The translations under genes and the position numbers were made by a program. The notes beneath the pieces are model-generated. The model saw nothing but the letters and a program-made list of their open reading frames with translations. It did no database searches and had not been told where the DNA came from. From contig JAJPKQ010000017.1 of the NCBI GenBank assembly GCA_021323635.1, forward strand, positions 233,949-297,948: a stretch of 64,000 bases of DNA. Reading direction: 5' to 3'. Origin of the DNA: a bacterium (GTDB lineage Bacteria; Actinomycetota; Thermoleophilia; Solirubrobacterales; Solirubrobacteraceae). Shown here one piece after another: positions 51,770-60,899 of the stretch; the stretch's first letter is position 1, and each line of letters begins with the position of its first letter.

Positions 51770-53340
51770 CCGCCGCTCCCATCAGCCGGCCCCGGCCCCG
51801 CCAAAGGCCCGTTGAATTCCGGCAGCGTCTGCTTGTAGCAGGGCACCAGCGGCTCATACTGCGGCTCGTTTGCGGGCAGCAGCGGGCGGGTGCCGAGCGG
51901 GGTCAGGGCGCTGCGCGCAAAGAGGCTCTCGCCGGAGGTCGTCCTCTGCCCGATCACGCCCGCAGGCGCCGAGCGCAGCGTGGCGCCGCCGCCGCCGACC
52001 AGGCTGCGCAGCCCCTGCAGGCCGTTGCCAGAGAAGGACTGGCCGATCGAGTTGGCGCCCACCAGGCCATACCAGAATTCGCGATACGCGCTTTCGCCAG
52101 AGGTGTTGGCGCCGTCCTGCAGCTTGACATTGCCCGCCGGGATCAGCACGTTGGTGAGGCAGCGGTTGAACAGTTCGCCCTGCTGATTGAAGCGGACCTG
52201 GTCGAAGACCAGTTCCGCGGTCGGCGGCGCCGCTTCGCGCGAGCCCTTGGCGATCGCGCCCAGCTCTTCGGGCGAGAAGAGCGCGCGCGCCTGCGCGATC
52301 CAGGGCAGATAGGCGGAGACGGTTGCTGGCGTCTCTTCGACGCCCGGCACGATCGCTTCGGAGAAGGAGCGAATCGAGGGCAGCGCGTTGCCAAGCTCGA
52401 CGAACGCCCGCTTGGCGTTGGTGAGCGCGCCCGGCAGCTGGTGGACGGCGCTCTTCAGGCTCGCGGCGTTGCGCGCGAGCTCTTCCAGGAAGGTGTTGAA
52501 GTTGGCGATCAGCTCGCCCAGTTCGCGGGGGTGGGCGTCGAGGCCTGCGCTGACGCGCTTGATCGCTTCCACCAGCGTCGAGAGGTCGCGTTCATGGGTG
52601 CCTGCGAGCGCCTGGTTGACGATCGCCGAGTCGCGCGTGGCCGCCGGCCCGTGCGTTGCGGCGCGGTTGAGCGCCTGCGCACCGCTCAGGCCCTTCACTT
52701 CCGGTTCGAGCTGGGCGTTTTCGGCAGCTGTCGGCTTTTCGGCAAGCGCACGTCCGTATTCGATCAGCAGCTGCTGGAGATTCGAGCGCGCCTGCGAGTT
52801 GAGCGCATCGACGACGTTTTCGAGCTGCACCGGATCGGCGGTCTGTGTGACGGGGATCGTCGCGCCGGAGGGAAGCTCGCGGGCGCCCGGGCTGCCCGGC
52901 TGCAGTTCGACGTACCAGCTCCCTTCCAGAAAGGTGCGCGGGCGGATCTTCAGCTGCGCGTCGGCGTGGATCGGCAGCGCCGCAGAGGAGACTTCCATGC
53001 TCACCTCGCCGTCTTCGCCGATGCGCTTGACCCCGGTCACGGCGCCCGCGTCGACGCCCGCCACGCGCACCGGCGAGCCCGGAGCGATGTTGATCGCGTT
53101 GGCGAAGATCGCGTTCAGCCGATAGCCGTGGGTGAAGGGAACCTTCTTGGCGATTGCAAAGTAGATCGCGACCCCCGCCACCACGATGAAGATCACGCCG
53201 AAGCGCAATGGACGACGCGCGCGCCGCAGCTGCGAGTAGGGAACCTCCTCGCGGCGGCGCAGCGCGCGCATCAGCGGGTTGCGATGCGTCCCAGAGCGCG
53301 CGCCGTTGCCTTTTGCCAAGCCGGGTCTGCGGGCGCTCAT
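51766..53340 (-). CDS. Mce/MlaD family protein (fourth)
   Basis: A 524-aa protein: basic cytoplasmic start (about 1-45), helix FGVIFIVVAGVAIYFAI, MlaD domain (YRLNAIFANAINIAPGSPVRVAGVDAGAVTGVKRI, GSWYVELQPGSPG), helical Mce region and a C-terminal part with FNRCLTNVLIPAG. Overlaps both neighbours by 4 nt (ATGA), as in a tightly coupled operon. Confidence 0.93.
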   Translation of the reverse strand: MSARRPGLAKGNGARSGTHRNPLMRALRRREEVPYSQLRRARRPLRFGVIFIVVAGVAIYFAIAKKVPFTHGYRLNAIFANAINIAPGSPVRVAGVDAGAVTGVKRIGEDGEVSMEVSSAALPIHADAQLKIRPRTFLEGSWYVELQPGSPGARELPSGATIPVTQTADPVQLENVVDALNSQARSNLQQLLIEYGRALAEKPTAAENAQLEPEVKGLSGAQALNRAATHGPAATRDSAIVNQALAGTHERDLSTLVEAIKRVSAGLDAHPRELGELIANFNTFLEELARNAASLKSAVHQLPGALTNAKRAFVELGNALPSIRSFSEAIVPGVEETPATVSAYLPWIAQARALFSPEELGAIAKGSREAAPPTAELVFDQVRFNQQGELFNRCLTNVLIPAGNVKLQDGANTSGESAYREFWYGLVGANSIGQSFSGNGLQGLRSLVGGGGATLRSAPAGVIGQRTTSGESLFARSALTPLGTRPLLPANEPQYEPLVPCYKQTLPEFNGPLAGPGPADGSGG

Positions 53341-54866
53341 CCCTTCTTCCCCTTCTTGCTCGCCCGGATGCCGAGCGCCCTGAGCGTTGCGGGCGGATAG
53401 GTTTCTTCAAAGAGGCTCTGTGAGCGCCTCGTCCGTTCGCGCAGATCTTCCGAGCGTGCCGCGTGGCCGATGAAGGGCGTGCCGGTGGCGTTGGGGTTGC
53501 CGGTGGAGTAGATCTCGTTGCCGGCTTCGCAGAGCGCAGGCTGGCCGGGGCCGGCGACGTTCGGGTAGGGGTTGACGTGAAGGAAGTTGCTGTTGTAATT
53601 CGATCCGAACGCCGCTTCCGGCGAAGGACCGGCGGCCGGCGCGCTGGAGGGCACCCCCTCGCTGTTGGGGCCGGTCGGCGCGAGCACGCTTACAACGCGC
53701 GCGACCGTGCCGATGCCGATGTCCTCGGAGAGCAGGCTCGCCAGGTTGCGGAAAGTCAGCGTGACGTAGTTGCAGGTGGACTGCTCGGGGGCGATGCCTG
53801 CCACGACGCTGTTGCCCAGTTCGGCGGTGTGGGTGAGGGTTTCGAGCGCCAGCTCGACCACCGGGTCGTTGGCGAAGGAGCGCAGGTGTTCGAGGAAGGT
53901 CTTCAGGCGGCTGTTGAGCCCCGCTGCCTGCGGGAAGGTCCGCGTCGCCTCTTCGACCGCGTCCGCGAAGGTTGGCGCGGCGCTGCGCAGCGCGCGCGCG
54001 CTCGGACGCAGCAGGCGCATGAACTCCGCCGAGTTTTCGGTGAAGGCGGCCTGCTCGCGGAAGGAGCGGGTCGCCTCCTGCAGCGACGGCGGCCCCCCTT
54101 CGATCGCTTCTTCGAGGGAGTGCGCAACGGACGCCCAGGCGCTGAAGAAGGTGTCGAGGTCGCTGTAGAAGGTTGCGTTCTGGCGCGCGACCGCAGCGGT
54201 CTGTTCGGCCGGCTTGTCAAGGTCACGCCACAGCTCGCCGAAGCCGGTGCGCGGCGAGGCGAGGTTGCGCATCACCGGTTCGAGGTTGCGCACCAGCGGA
54301 CGGAAGGTGCGCAGCGTTCGGTTCAGCCCTTCGCCGCGACCCGCGAAGCCATCGCCGCCGTCGATCAAATTTTCCTGGCTGGCGACGCGCGTTGGCTTGT
54401 CAAACATGTTGAATAAATCGTAGAGCTGGACCGGTTCGCGATAGTGGCTGAGCGGGATCGTCTGGCCACCCTTGAAGGTCGCGCTCGAGTTGCCCTTGAA
54501 GAGCGCGAAGTACTTGAGGCCGACCGAGGAGCGCGAGAGCACCGAGTCCGTGGTGTTCGCAGGAAGCGGTTCGACGCCCTTGTTGAGCCGCATTTCAACG
54601 ATCGCGATCGAGCGCCCCGTGCGCGGCTCCTGGTAAGGGACTATGTTCACGACCTGTCCGACGCGCGTGCCGCCGATGCGGACGTCGTTGCCGACGATCA
54701 GCCCATCGGCGTTGGGGATCGCCGCCTTGAGGTTGTAGGCGGGCACGAACGGCAGCCCGTTGTTGGCGTTGTATGAGAGGTAGACCGCGACCACGATCAC
54801 AAGCGTCGTGATGGCGCCGATCAGAAACGGGTTGGCGGCTATCGAGGCGCGACGCTGCGGTCCCAT
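53337..54866 (-). CDS. Mce/MlaD family protein (third)
   Basis: A 509-aa protein: helix NPFLIGAITTLVIVVAVYLSY, MlaD domain (YNLKAAIPNADGLIVGNDVRIGGTRVGQVVNI, VGLKYFALFKG), then PVQLYDLFNMFDKPTRVASQENLIDGGDGFAGRG and helical region, ending with a Cys pair (STCNYVTLTF, ALCEAGNEIY) and a basic tail (RASKKGKKG). ATG 54866 shares one base with the previous stop. Confidence 0.93.
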   Translation of the reverse strand: MGPQRRASIAANPFLIGAITTLVIVVAVYLSYNANNGLPFVPAYNLKAAIPNADGLIVGNDVRIGGTRVGQVVNIVPYQEPRTGRSIAIVEMRLNKGVEPLPANTTDSVLSRSSVGLKYFALFKGNSSATFKGGQTIPLSHYREPVQLYDLFNMFDKPTRVASQENLIDGGDGFAGRGEGLNRTLRTFRPLVRNLEPVMRNLASPRTGFGELWRDLDKPAEQTAAVARQNATFYSDLDTFFSAWASVAHSLEEAIEGGPPSLQEATRSFREQAAFTENSAEFMRLLRPSARALRSAAPTFADAVEEATRTFPQAAGLNSRLKTFLEHLRSFANDPVVELALETLTHTAELGNSVVAGIAPEQSTCNYVTLTFRNLASLLSEDIGIGTVARVVSVLAPTGPNSEGVPSSAPAAGPSPEAAFGSNYNSNFLHVNPYPNVAGPGQPALCEAGNEIYSTGNPNATGTPFIGHAARSEDLRERTRRSQSLFEETYPPATLRALGIRASKKGKKG

Positions 54867-56323
54867 CAGGGCGCCTCCTGGGCGATGCAGCCGAGCAGGC
54901 CTTCATCGGTGAACGGCGAGGAGCCGTCGGCGGCGGGGGCGCTCGCCGCCCCCGGGCAGCGGCGCAGCTGCCCTGTCTGCAGCCCTTCGAGCCCGGCGGC
55001 CGGCGTGGTCGGAGTGAGCGTGTTGGTTGCTTCGTTGTACTTGAAGTCCGCAAAGACCGGGAGCACGTGGGCGTAGTTTCCGTTGGCGTCGTAGTAGGCG
55101 GTCGCCTGGCCGAAGTCGCGGAAGAGGCCCTCCAGGTCGGGCGCATAGGGACCGAAGAAGTTGGTGTTGGGCAGCGATTCGCGCTCGGCCCGCACCGCCG
55201 CCGGCGAGGCGCTTTCAAGCTGCTTGGCCAGCTTGGGGAGCTCCTGGGCGGCTTCGGCGAAGTCGTTGTGCGGCCCCGGACGGCTGATCGCGGTGCTGAG
55301 GTCTTCAACGGTCGGCGTCGCCTCGGAAAGCAGCGGGCGCAGCCGTTCGAGCAGGATCGGCAGCGTCTTGGTGTCGGGCTTTGAGACGTTGACGAGGTGT
55401 TCGAGCGCGGCCAGCGGCCCGTGCAGCGCGCTGAAGGTGCGCACGCCATGCTGGAGCGCTTCCGGGAGCACTTCAAGCCCCCGCGCGAGCTCTTCGCGTT
55501 CGCTTGCGATCGCCGTGAACGTGCGATCGGCGTTGCCGATCAGATCACGCAGCGATTCGGAGTGGGCGCCGATGATGCTGGTGGCCTCGGCCGCATCGAC
55601 GAGGAAGGAGGTGAAGGTCTTTTCGTCGCGCGTCAGTTCGGCAAAGACGTGCGAGAGCGAGCGCAGCGAGGGCGCGAAGTAGTGGGTTGTCGTGTTGACA
55701 TCCGCTTCGTTGCCCGAGTACAGCTCGGCGAAGCCCTTGATCACCTGCTGCAGGCCGTGGCGCGTGGGCGGGTTGAGGGCGGAGAACACTTCGTCAAGGT
55801 CGGTCGGGCTGCTGGTGTGGGCGGTCGAGATCGTCGTCCCGGAGGGAAGTTCGCGATAGTTGTTGGGTCCGGGGCTGATCGCTATGTAGCGATTCGCGAC
55901 GCCCGAGAGCGACGGATACTTGATTTCCGCGCTGCTGCCCGCGTGCAGGGGCGCCGGCGGCGATTGCAGCTCGATCACCACTTCGGCCTCATTGCGGTGC
56001 GGCAGGTAGTTGATGGCGGTCACGGTTCCCACCGGCACACCGCCCACGTCGACCTGATTGCCCGGCACGAGCAGCTCGGCGGTCTTGAAGAGCAGCCTGT
56101 ACTCGTAGGTCGCCGGTCCTGATACCAGGAGGAAGACGATCAGCGCGACGATCGCCGCCGCAAGCAGGCCGCCGGCCCAGAACAGCGGGCCGCGCACGCT
56201 CGGAGCGCGCACGCTGGGCGCGCCGGGCCGAAGCGGCGGCGCCGGTCGCGCTCCCTGCGGCTGGCGCGTCGAGCTTGCCATCCGGCTGATCTGAGGGTGA
56301 GGTGAGCGCTCAAAGCCCTTCAT
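54866..56323 (-). CDS. Mce/MlaD family protein (second)
   Basis: A 485-aa protein: a Pro/Arg-rich cytoplasmic start (1-42), helix LFWAGGLLAAAIVALIVFLLVSG, MlaD domain (YRLLFKTAELLVPGNQVDVGGVPVGTVTAINYL, GVANRYIAISPGPN), helical region, and a C-terminal Cys pair (LRRCPGAAS, LLGCIAQEAP). ATG 56323, 10 nt after the first mce gene ends, with GAGGT upstream; ATG 56281 is an alternative. Confidence 0.92.
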   Translation of the reverse strand: MKGFERSPHPQISRMASSTRQPQGARPAPPLRPGAPSVRAPSVRGPLFWAGGLLAAAIVALIVFLLVSGPATYEYRLLFKTAELLVPGNQVDVGGVPVGTVTAINYLPHRNEAEVVIELQSPPAPLHAGSSAEIKYPSLSGVANRYIAISPGPNNYRELPSGTTISTAHTSSPTDLDEVFSALNPPTRHGLQQVIKGFAELYSGNEADVNTTTHYFAPSLRSLSHVFAELTRDEKTFTSFLVDAAEATSIIGAHSESLRDLIGNADRTFTAIASEREELARGLEVLPEALQHGVRTFSALHGPLAALEHLVNVSKPDTKTLPILLERLRPLLSEATPTVEDLSTAISRPGPHNDFAEAAQELPKLAKQLESASPAAVRAERESLPNTNFFGPYAPDLEGLFRDFGQATAYYDANGNYAHVLPVFADFKYNEATNTLTPTTPAAGLEGLQTGQLRRCPGAASAPAADGSSPFTDEGLLGCIAQEAP

Positions 56324-56333
56324 CGGTGCGACC

Positions 56334-57749
56334 TCATTCGCCCAGCAGGTAGTTGAGCAGCAGGCGCGAAGAGCGCCCGACCGCGCCCGGGTGAGCGCCC
56401 TGCAGCAACGCCTGGGTGCTCGCGAGCGTCGGCAAGCCAATGTGGCTTGCCGTGGTCGCCGTGGCGGCGCTGCTGCTGCCGGCGCTTTCTGAGAACTGCT
56501 GCTTGCACCTTGGCGTTTGAGCGACATACGGCGCGCAGAGCCCCAGCGATGCCGCATCGGCGCGTAGAAAGTGCCCGAGCGAGTTGTAGCCGTTGGTCGC
56601 GCCCGCGACGAGGAAGATGAAGTCCATCAGCCGCTCGATCCCGCCGGTTTCGCGGAAGCTGCTCAGCAGCTGCGAGAGGTTGCCGGCAAAGGGCTGCGCC
56701 TTTGCGCCGAGCGAGAGCAGGCGGTTGAGAAGCACTTCGGAGGACTGGAGATCCGGTCCGGCGGTCTTGCCGAAGCGCCCCAGGCTTTCAAAGTAGGTGG
56801 TCGACTTCTCCGAGAAGGCCGGGATCGCCGCAAAGAGGCGGTTGAGGCCGGGTGCGGCAAGCCCCAGTTCGCGCATCACCGGCGCGGTTTCTTCGCCGAA
56901 GTGCCCGATGCGTTCCATCGCGGGGCCAAGTTCTTCGAGGAAGGCCGGGAAGTCCTTGAAGTTTTCGCCCAAGGCGACGGGGTTGTGCGCCGAGGCGCGG
57001 GCGACTTCGTTGCTCCTGACCAGGTAGTCGGCCACCCGCTTGCGCACTTCCGCCAGCGGCGCGAGCGCCCGCTGCGAGTCGACGGCGAGCTTTGCCAGAA
57101 CGTGGTTGTCCGCGGCCAGGATCGCGAGCACGCGGTTGGTTTCGCGCAACGCAGGGTCCGCGCGCTGGATCACTTCATGGAGCGCTTCGCCGTTGCCTTC
57201 AAGCCCTGCGCCCAGTTCGTTCAAGATGATCCGAAAGCGCTCGCGCTCCGGGAGATGGTTGATATCGGTGATCACGTCCTGAGCGACCGGGCTTGAGGTG
57301 TTCGCCAGTGGCAGCAGGCGCTCGCCGGCGCCTTCCCGGCCGCCGGGAATCACCGACAGCGGAGGCGGCAGCGGCGCGCCTTCGGCGTGGGCCTGCGTCG
57401 GCAGGCAGTCGACAAAGTTCTCGCCCAGCAGCGACTGCGGCTCGATCGTGCAGGAGGCGTCAGTGCGAAAGTCCTTGAAGCCTGCCCTCGTGACGTTAAA
57501 CACGACGGCGGCCTTTGCCTGCGGTGTCGGTTCGACCGCTTCGATCGAGCCGACCGGCACGCCGGCTACCTTGACCTGCTCGCCGACCACCAGGTTCGAG
57601 GCGTCATCGAAGATCGCCCGCACCCGGTAGGGGTCGGAGGACCCCGTGCCAAAGGCAAGCCCAAGCGCCAGGCCAAGCGCGCCGAGCAGCGCGAGCGCGC
57701 CCACGATCAGCGGCTTGCGGCCACCCGTTGCGTGCTCCTGGCTGCTCAC
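56334..57749 (-). CDS. Mce/MlaD family protein (first of six)
   Basis: A 471-aa protein: helix PLIVGALALLGALGLALGLAFG, MlaD domain (YRVRAIFDDASNLVVGEQVKVAGVPVGSIEAVEP, SLLGENFVDCLP), helical region (about 130-380) and C-terminal Cys pair (LGLCAPYVAQTPRCKQQF) before a final LLLNYLLGE. The GTG at 57749 starts the operon mce1-6-mlaF; the 235 nt upstream separate it from a secreted-protein gene. No YrbE/MlaE permease gene precedes it, which is unusual. Confidence 0.92.
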   Translation of the reverse strand: MSSQEHATGGRKPLIVGALALLGALGLALGLAFGTGSSDPYRVRAIFDDASNLVVGEQVKVAGVPVGSIEAVEPTPQAKAAVVFNVTRAGFKDFRTDASCTIEPQSLLGENFVDCLPTQAHAEGAPLPPPLSVIPGGREGAGERLLPLANTSSPVAQDVITDINHLPERERFRIILNELGAGLEGNGEALHEVIQRADPALRETNRVLAILAADNHVLAKLAVDSQRALAPLAEVRKRVADYLVRSNEVARASAHNPVALGENFKDFPAFLEELGPAMERIGHFGEETAPVMRELGLAAPGLNRLFAAIPAFSEKSTTYFESLGRFGKTAGPDLQSSEVLLNRLLSLGAKAQPFAGNLSQLLSSFRETGGIERLMDFIFLVAGATNGYNSLGHFLRADAASLGLCAPYVAQTPRCKQQFSESAGSSSAATATTASHIGLPTLASTQALLQGAHPGAVGRSSRLLLNYLLGE

Positions 57750-57984
57750 GTCCTTATCAGTTCCCTCGCGCTTGTCCCGTTCCTTCGCTGCGCCGATACC
57801 TTACGTGTGGCGCAAGCGGCAGGACCGCCGCCGGCGGCGACCACCGGCCGTGCGCCGCCCCTGAGCCGCGCGCCCCCTGCCAGCGCCCCGCGCCGCGTGC
57901 TCGCTCTGACGCGGGAGCGGCTGCGCGGCCTGCGCAAAGCCACCCCCGCGTCCTTGTCGGTCACTCCCTGGATCCTGCCGCGCC

Positions 57985-58833
57985 CTAGCTCCTGCGCCGC
58001 GCGTGGCGCCGCCGGGCGTGCTTCTTGTTGCCGTGCTTGGCGCCGCCCGGAGGGCAGGGCACCTTCGCTTCGGCGCTGGCCGATTCCCACGTCGGTTCGG
58101 CGCCGACCCCGAAGAAGAGGACCGCCTTGGCCGGAAAGCCGCCCGCCGGGCAGCTCTTGGGGATCGTGCCGTAGTAGATCGTCTTCCTGCCCACACGGCG
58201 TGCGGCGCCGGCGATCGACTTGATCACTTCAGCGGAGGCATCGGGGGCCCCGGGCAGCGTTTCGATCAGCGGCACTTCGACGACGATCTCCGGCCCGTAG
58301 GGCGCGCCCGCGTGCGTCCAGTGCCCGACCGCGACCTTTTCGATCTTGGTCGGCGTGGAGCCTTCGATCCAGAACAGCAGGCCGTTGTTGGTGAAGAAGG
58401 GCGTGACCGTGACCGTCTCCTTGATCGGTTCGCCACCGATGTTCACGACGCCTTCGGTGTGGCCAGGGGGTCCGGCCTGCTCCTTCTTGCATGCGGCCGC
58501 GCCGCCGCGTTCGAGCATCGCCGGGGTGCAGGCGCTCGGAAACCCCTTGGTCGTGATCTTCGAGCCCTTGGGGAAGAAGACCTCGACACGCCGCAGCGGC
58601 GCGGGGTGGCCGAAGTCGTATTCGCTGCCGGCGATCTTGAAGTTCGTTTCAAGCTCAGCTCCGGCGCCGAGGATGTTGCCGGTGTGCGGAAAGCCGGGAA
58701 TCGGCAGGATCTTGGCATTGAAGCTCACGACCGGTGCGGCAAGCGCCGCGCCGGCGCCGGTGAGCGCGATGCTCATCGCCACGCCGAGCGTCGCCGCCAG
58801 CACCGCGGACCTGCGGGATGTTGCTCTCTTCAT
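57985..58833 (-). CDS. Secreted protein, Mce-adjacent family also found at 63025-63888
   Basis: A 282-aa exported protein: signal peptide with Arg-rich start and AVLAATLGVAMSIALTGAGAALAAP (cleavage near residue 33). The mature part is beta-rich: PLRRVEVFFPKGSKITTKGFPSACTPAMLERGGAAAC, FFTNNGLLFWIEGSTPTK, and SCPAGGFPAKAVLFFGVG near the end, before a His/Arg/Lys-rich tail. The order LR-v-v-fP ... C ... C ... SCP-GGFP recurs in the protein encoded at 63025-63888, so the two are paralogues. Same strand as and upstream of the Mce operon; role unknown. ATG 58833; another ATG two codons upstream. Confidence 0.8.
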   Translation of the reverse strand: MKRATSRRSAVLAATLGVAMSIALTGAGAALAAPVVSFNAKILPIPGFPHTGNILGAGAELETNFKIAGSEYDFGHPAPLRRVEVFFPKGSKITTKGFPSACTPAMLERGGAAACKKEQAGPPGHTEGVVNIGGEPIKETVTVTPFFTNNGLLFWIEGSTPTKIEKVAVGHWTHAGAPYGPEIVVEVPLIETLPGAPDASAEVIKSIAGAARRVGRKTIYYGTIPKSCPAGGFPAKAVLFFGVGAEPTWESASAEAKVPCPPGGAKHGNKKHARRRHARRRS

Positions 58834-59093
58834 CAGCATGCTCTCCTCTGCAAACGGTTTTCACTACGGATCAGCGAACGCCCCTCAGCGGCCACAACGG
58901 GCCCGTCCGCCCCGTCGGCGCATCGCCGGCGACGACGATTCAGCGGCATTCACGCGCGAAATCCTAGCGCTTTGCAGCCATGCGGGTCGCAGCGACATGG
59001 CCGTCCCCCCCAACTGGCGGGACGGCTCTGGAGGGCATGCAGCAGGCGAAGAGCGATCGCGACCGCCGCCGGGCGGTGAGCGCTGAGTGTCGA

Positions 59094-60206
59094 TCAGGCG
59101 CCGCCGAGCTCGAGCTCGCTGCCCACGTATTCGAGGCCGAGCGGCTCCAGCAGGACCGAGCGCTCTCCCTCCTCGACCGTTCCGGCCCGCAGCGCCTCAT
59201 AGCCGCACTCCGCCGCCACCGCGAGGACGCGCGGGGCGTCTCCCGCCGGCAGGCAGATGGCAAGGCCAGCTCCCATGTTGAGCGTCTTGTATGCGCTGCG
59301 CTGATCGAGCTGGGCATAGCGCGTGAGCGCTGCGAGCACCTCGGGCACCGGCGGCAGGTCGGTGATCCGGTAGCGGAGCGCCTTTGGCGAGCGCATCAGC
59401 TTGAGCAGGCCGTGACCGGTGATGTGGGAGATGTAGGTGGGCACGATGCCGGCCGCAAGCAGCGCCTCGACCAGGCGCACGTAGATCACCGAGCGGTCCA
59501 GCAGGGCCTCACCGAATAGCCGACCGCTCTCCAGACGAGTCATATAACCCTCAGGTAGAGCCTTAGCTACTAGCCTGGCAAGGGAGGCGCCGTTGGCGTG
59601 AAGGCCGCTTGACGCGACAAGCACGATTTCGTCCCCGGCAGCCAGACGGTCGCCGAGAATCGGCTCCACTCCCTCCGGGAGGATGCCAAGCGCGCTGCCA
59701 GCGAGCTCGACCTCCTCTGGAGCGATCAGGTCGGCGAGCGCCGGGGACTCGCCGCCACCCCAGGCGCAGCCGGCCTCCTCGCACCCTTCCCGCCAGCCCG
59801 CTACGAGCGCCTCGGCGCGCCCCTCTTCCTCATACCAGCTTGATGAGCCGGTGGCGAAGTAGGCGCTGGCAACGGCCGGCAGCGCGCCGACGCAGATCAG
59901 ATCGCCGACGATTGCTGCAACTGTGTCGTAGGCGATGTTGGCGTAGCCTGCCACACCGAGCTGCTCGGCGACCGCGCTTGCGATCAGCGACTTCGTGCCA
60001 AGCCCCTCGACCACCAGCCCAAGCGTGCGACCGGCCAGCTCGAAGGTGAACGCGGGCGCCCCCCGTGAGCGATCCAGCGCACTGCCGCCTCGGCGCGCCA
60101 GCAGCGCCGAGGTCGCAAGCGCCTCGGCAACCGCGTGGCGCTTGGCGGCATCGAGCAGGTCGTAGTCGACCCCTGCCTGCCTGTAGGTGGCCCGCTCGGC
60201 ATTCAT
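59094..60206 (-). CDS. purM: Phosphoribosylformylglycinamidine cyclo-ligase-like (divergent PurM)
   Basis: A 370-aa PurM/PurL-fold protein. Recognisable parts: GVDYDLLDAAK at the start, VVEGLGTKSLIAS (family DGVGTK, here the Asp is Glu), YDTVAAIVGDLICVGALP, WGGGESPALAD (family GGETAE), VASSGLHANGASLARLV, and MGAGLAICLP. It would make AIR from FGAM with ATP, or belong to a related AIR-synthase-like group. The changed motif leaves the exact role open. Not adjacent to other purine genes; divergent from the lipoprotein gene. Confidence 0.8.
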   Translation of the reverse strand: MNAERATYRQAGVDYDLLDAAKRHAVAEALATSALLARRGGSALDRSRGAPAFTFELAGRTLGLVVEGLGTKSLIASAVAEQLGVAGYANIAYDTVAAIVGDLICVGALPAVASAYFATGSSSWYEEEGRAEALVAGWREGCEEAGCAWGGGESPALADLIAPEEVELAGSALGILPEGVEPILGDRLAAGDEIVLVASSGLHANGASLARLVAKALPEGYMTRLESGRLFGEALLDRSVIYVRLVEALLAAGIVPTYISHITGHGLLKLMRSPKALRYRITDLPPVPEVLAALTRYAQLDQRSAYKTLNMGAGLAICLPAGDAPRVLAVAAECGYEALRAGTVEEGERSVLLEPLGLEYVGSELELGGA

Positions 60207-60256
60207 GCGCGACGTCGATCGTAGCGAGCGCGAGAGGGCCGCCTGATGAGGTCGGT

Positions 60257-60853
60257 ATGATCCTGCCGATGCCTCGACGCGAACAGGGCAGGCGGGCAGC
60301 CCGCGTGCCCCTGGCCATCGCCTGCCTGGCGCTGCCGCCGGCGCTCGCCGCCTGCGGCGGATCGAGCAAGGCGCCGGCGACGGTCAGCCCCGATGCCTAC
60401 GTCTCGCAAGTCTGCACCTCGGTCGGCACCTGGCTGCGCACGGTCGAAAGCAGCTCGTCGGAGATCGATCGCGAGCTCAAGCCCGGAGCCACCCCCGCGG
60501 CTGCAAAGCAGGCGCTGGAAGGGCTCCTGCAGAGCACCGTCACGAGCTCCGAGCGGGCGGTCGCGGGGCTGCGCGCAGCTGGCGTCCCCGACGTTGCTCA
60601 GGGCAAGACCCTCTCCGCGCGCGTGCTCGACGCCTTCGAACGGGCCACCGCCGAGCTCTCAGGCGCCAAGCAGAAGGTCGCGTCGCTGCCGACCTCAAGC
60701 GCCAGCGCGTTCCGAAGCTCAACGCAGGCGCTTGCAGCCTCTCTGCGCAGCTCGGTGGCCGGAATCGGCAGCGGCCTCTCGGAACTGCACAGCGCAGCCC
60801 TCGCGCAGGCGGCCGCCCGCAGCGCGGCCTGCCGCAGCCTCGGAGCCGGGTAG
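60257..60853 (+). CDS. Lipoprotein, tandem paralogue 1
   Basis: A 198-aa protein: Arg-rich start, signal helix, lipobox LAAC near residue 31 (PLAIACLALPPALAACGGSS). The mature helical domain opens DAYVSQVCTSVGTWLRTVESSSSEI, with a second Cys near the end (SAACRSLG). GAGG lies 7 nt before ATG 60257; ATG 60269 is possible. The next gene encodes a paralogue with the same plan. No family known to me; an anchored periplasm-side helical bundle with one disulfide is inferred. Confidence 0.75.
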   Translation: MILPMPRREQGRRAARVPLAIACLALPPALAACGGSSKAPATVSPDAYVSQVCTSVGTWLRTVESSSSEIDRELKPGATPAAAKQALEGLLQSTVTSSERAVAGLRAAGVPDVAQGKTLSARVLDAFERATAELSGAKQKVASLPTSSASAFRSSTQALAASLRSSVAGIGSGLSELHSAALAQAAARSAACRSLGAG

Positions 60854-60899
60854 CGCCCACTGATATCCGCACTTCGTGTACCATGGCCCGGCTGTGAGG

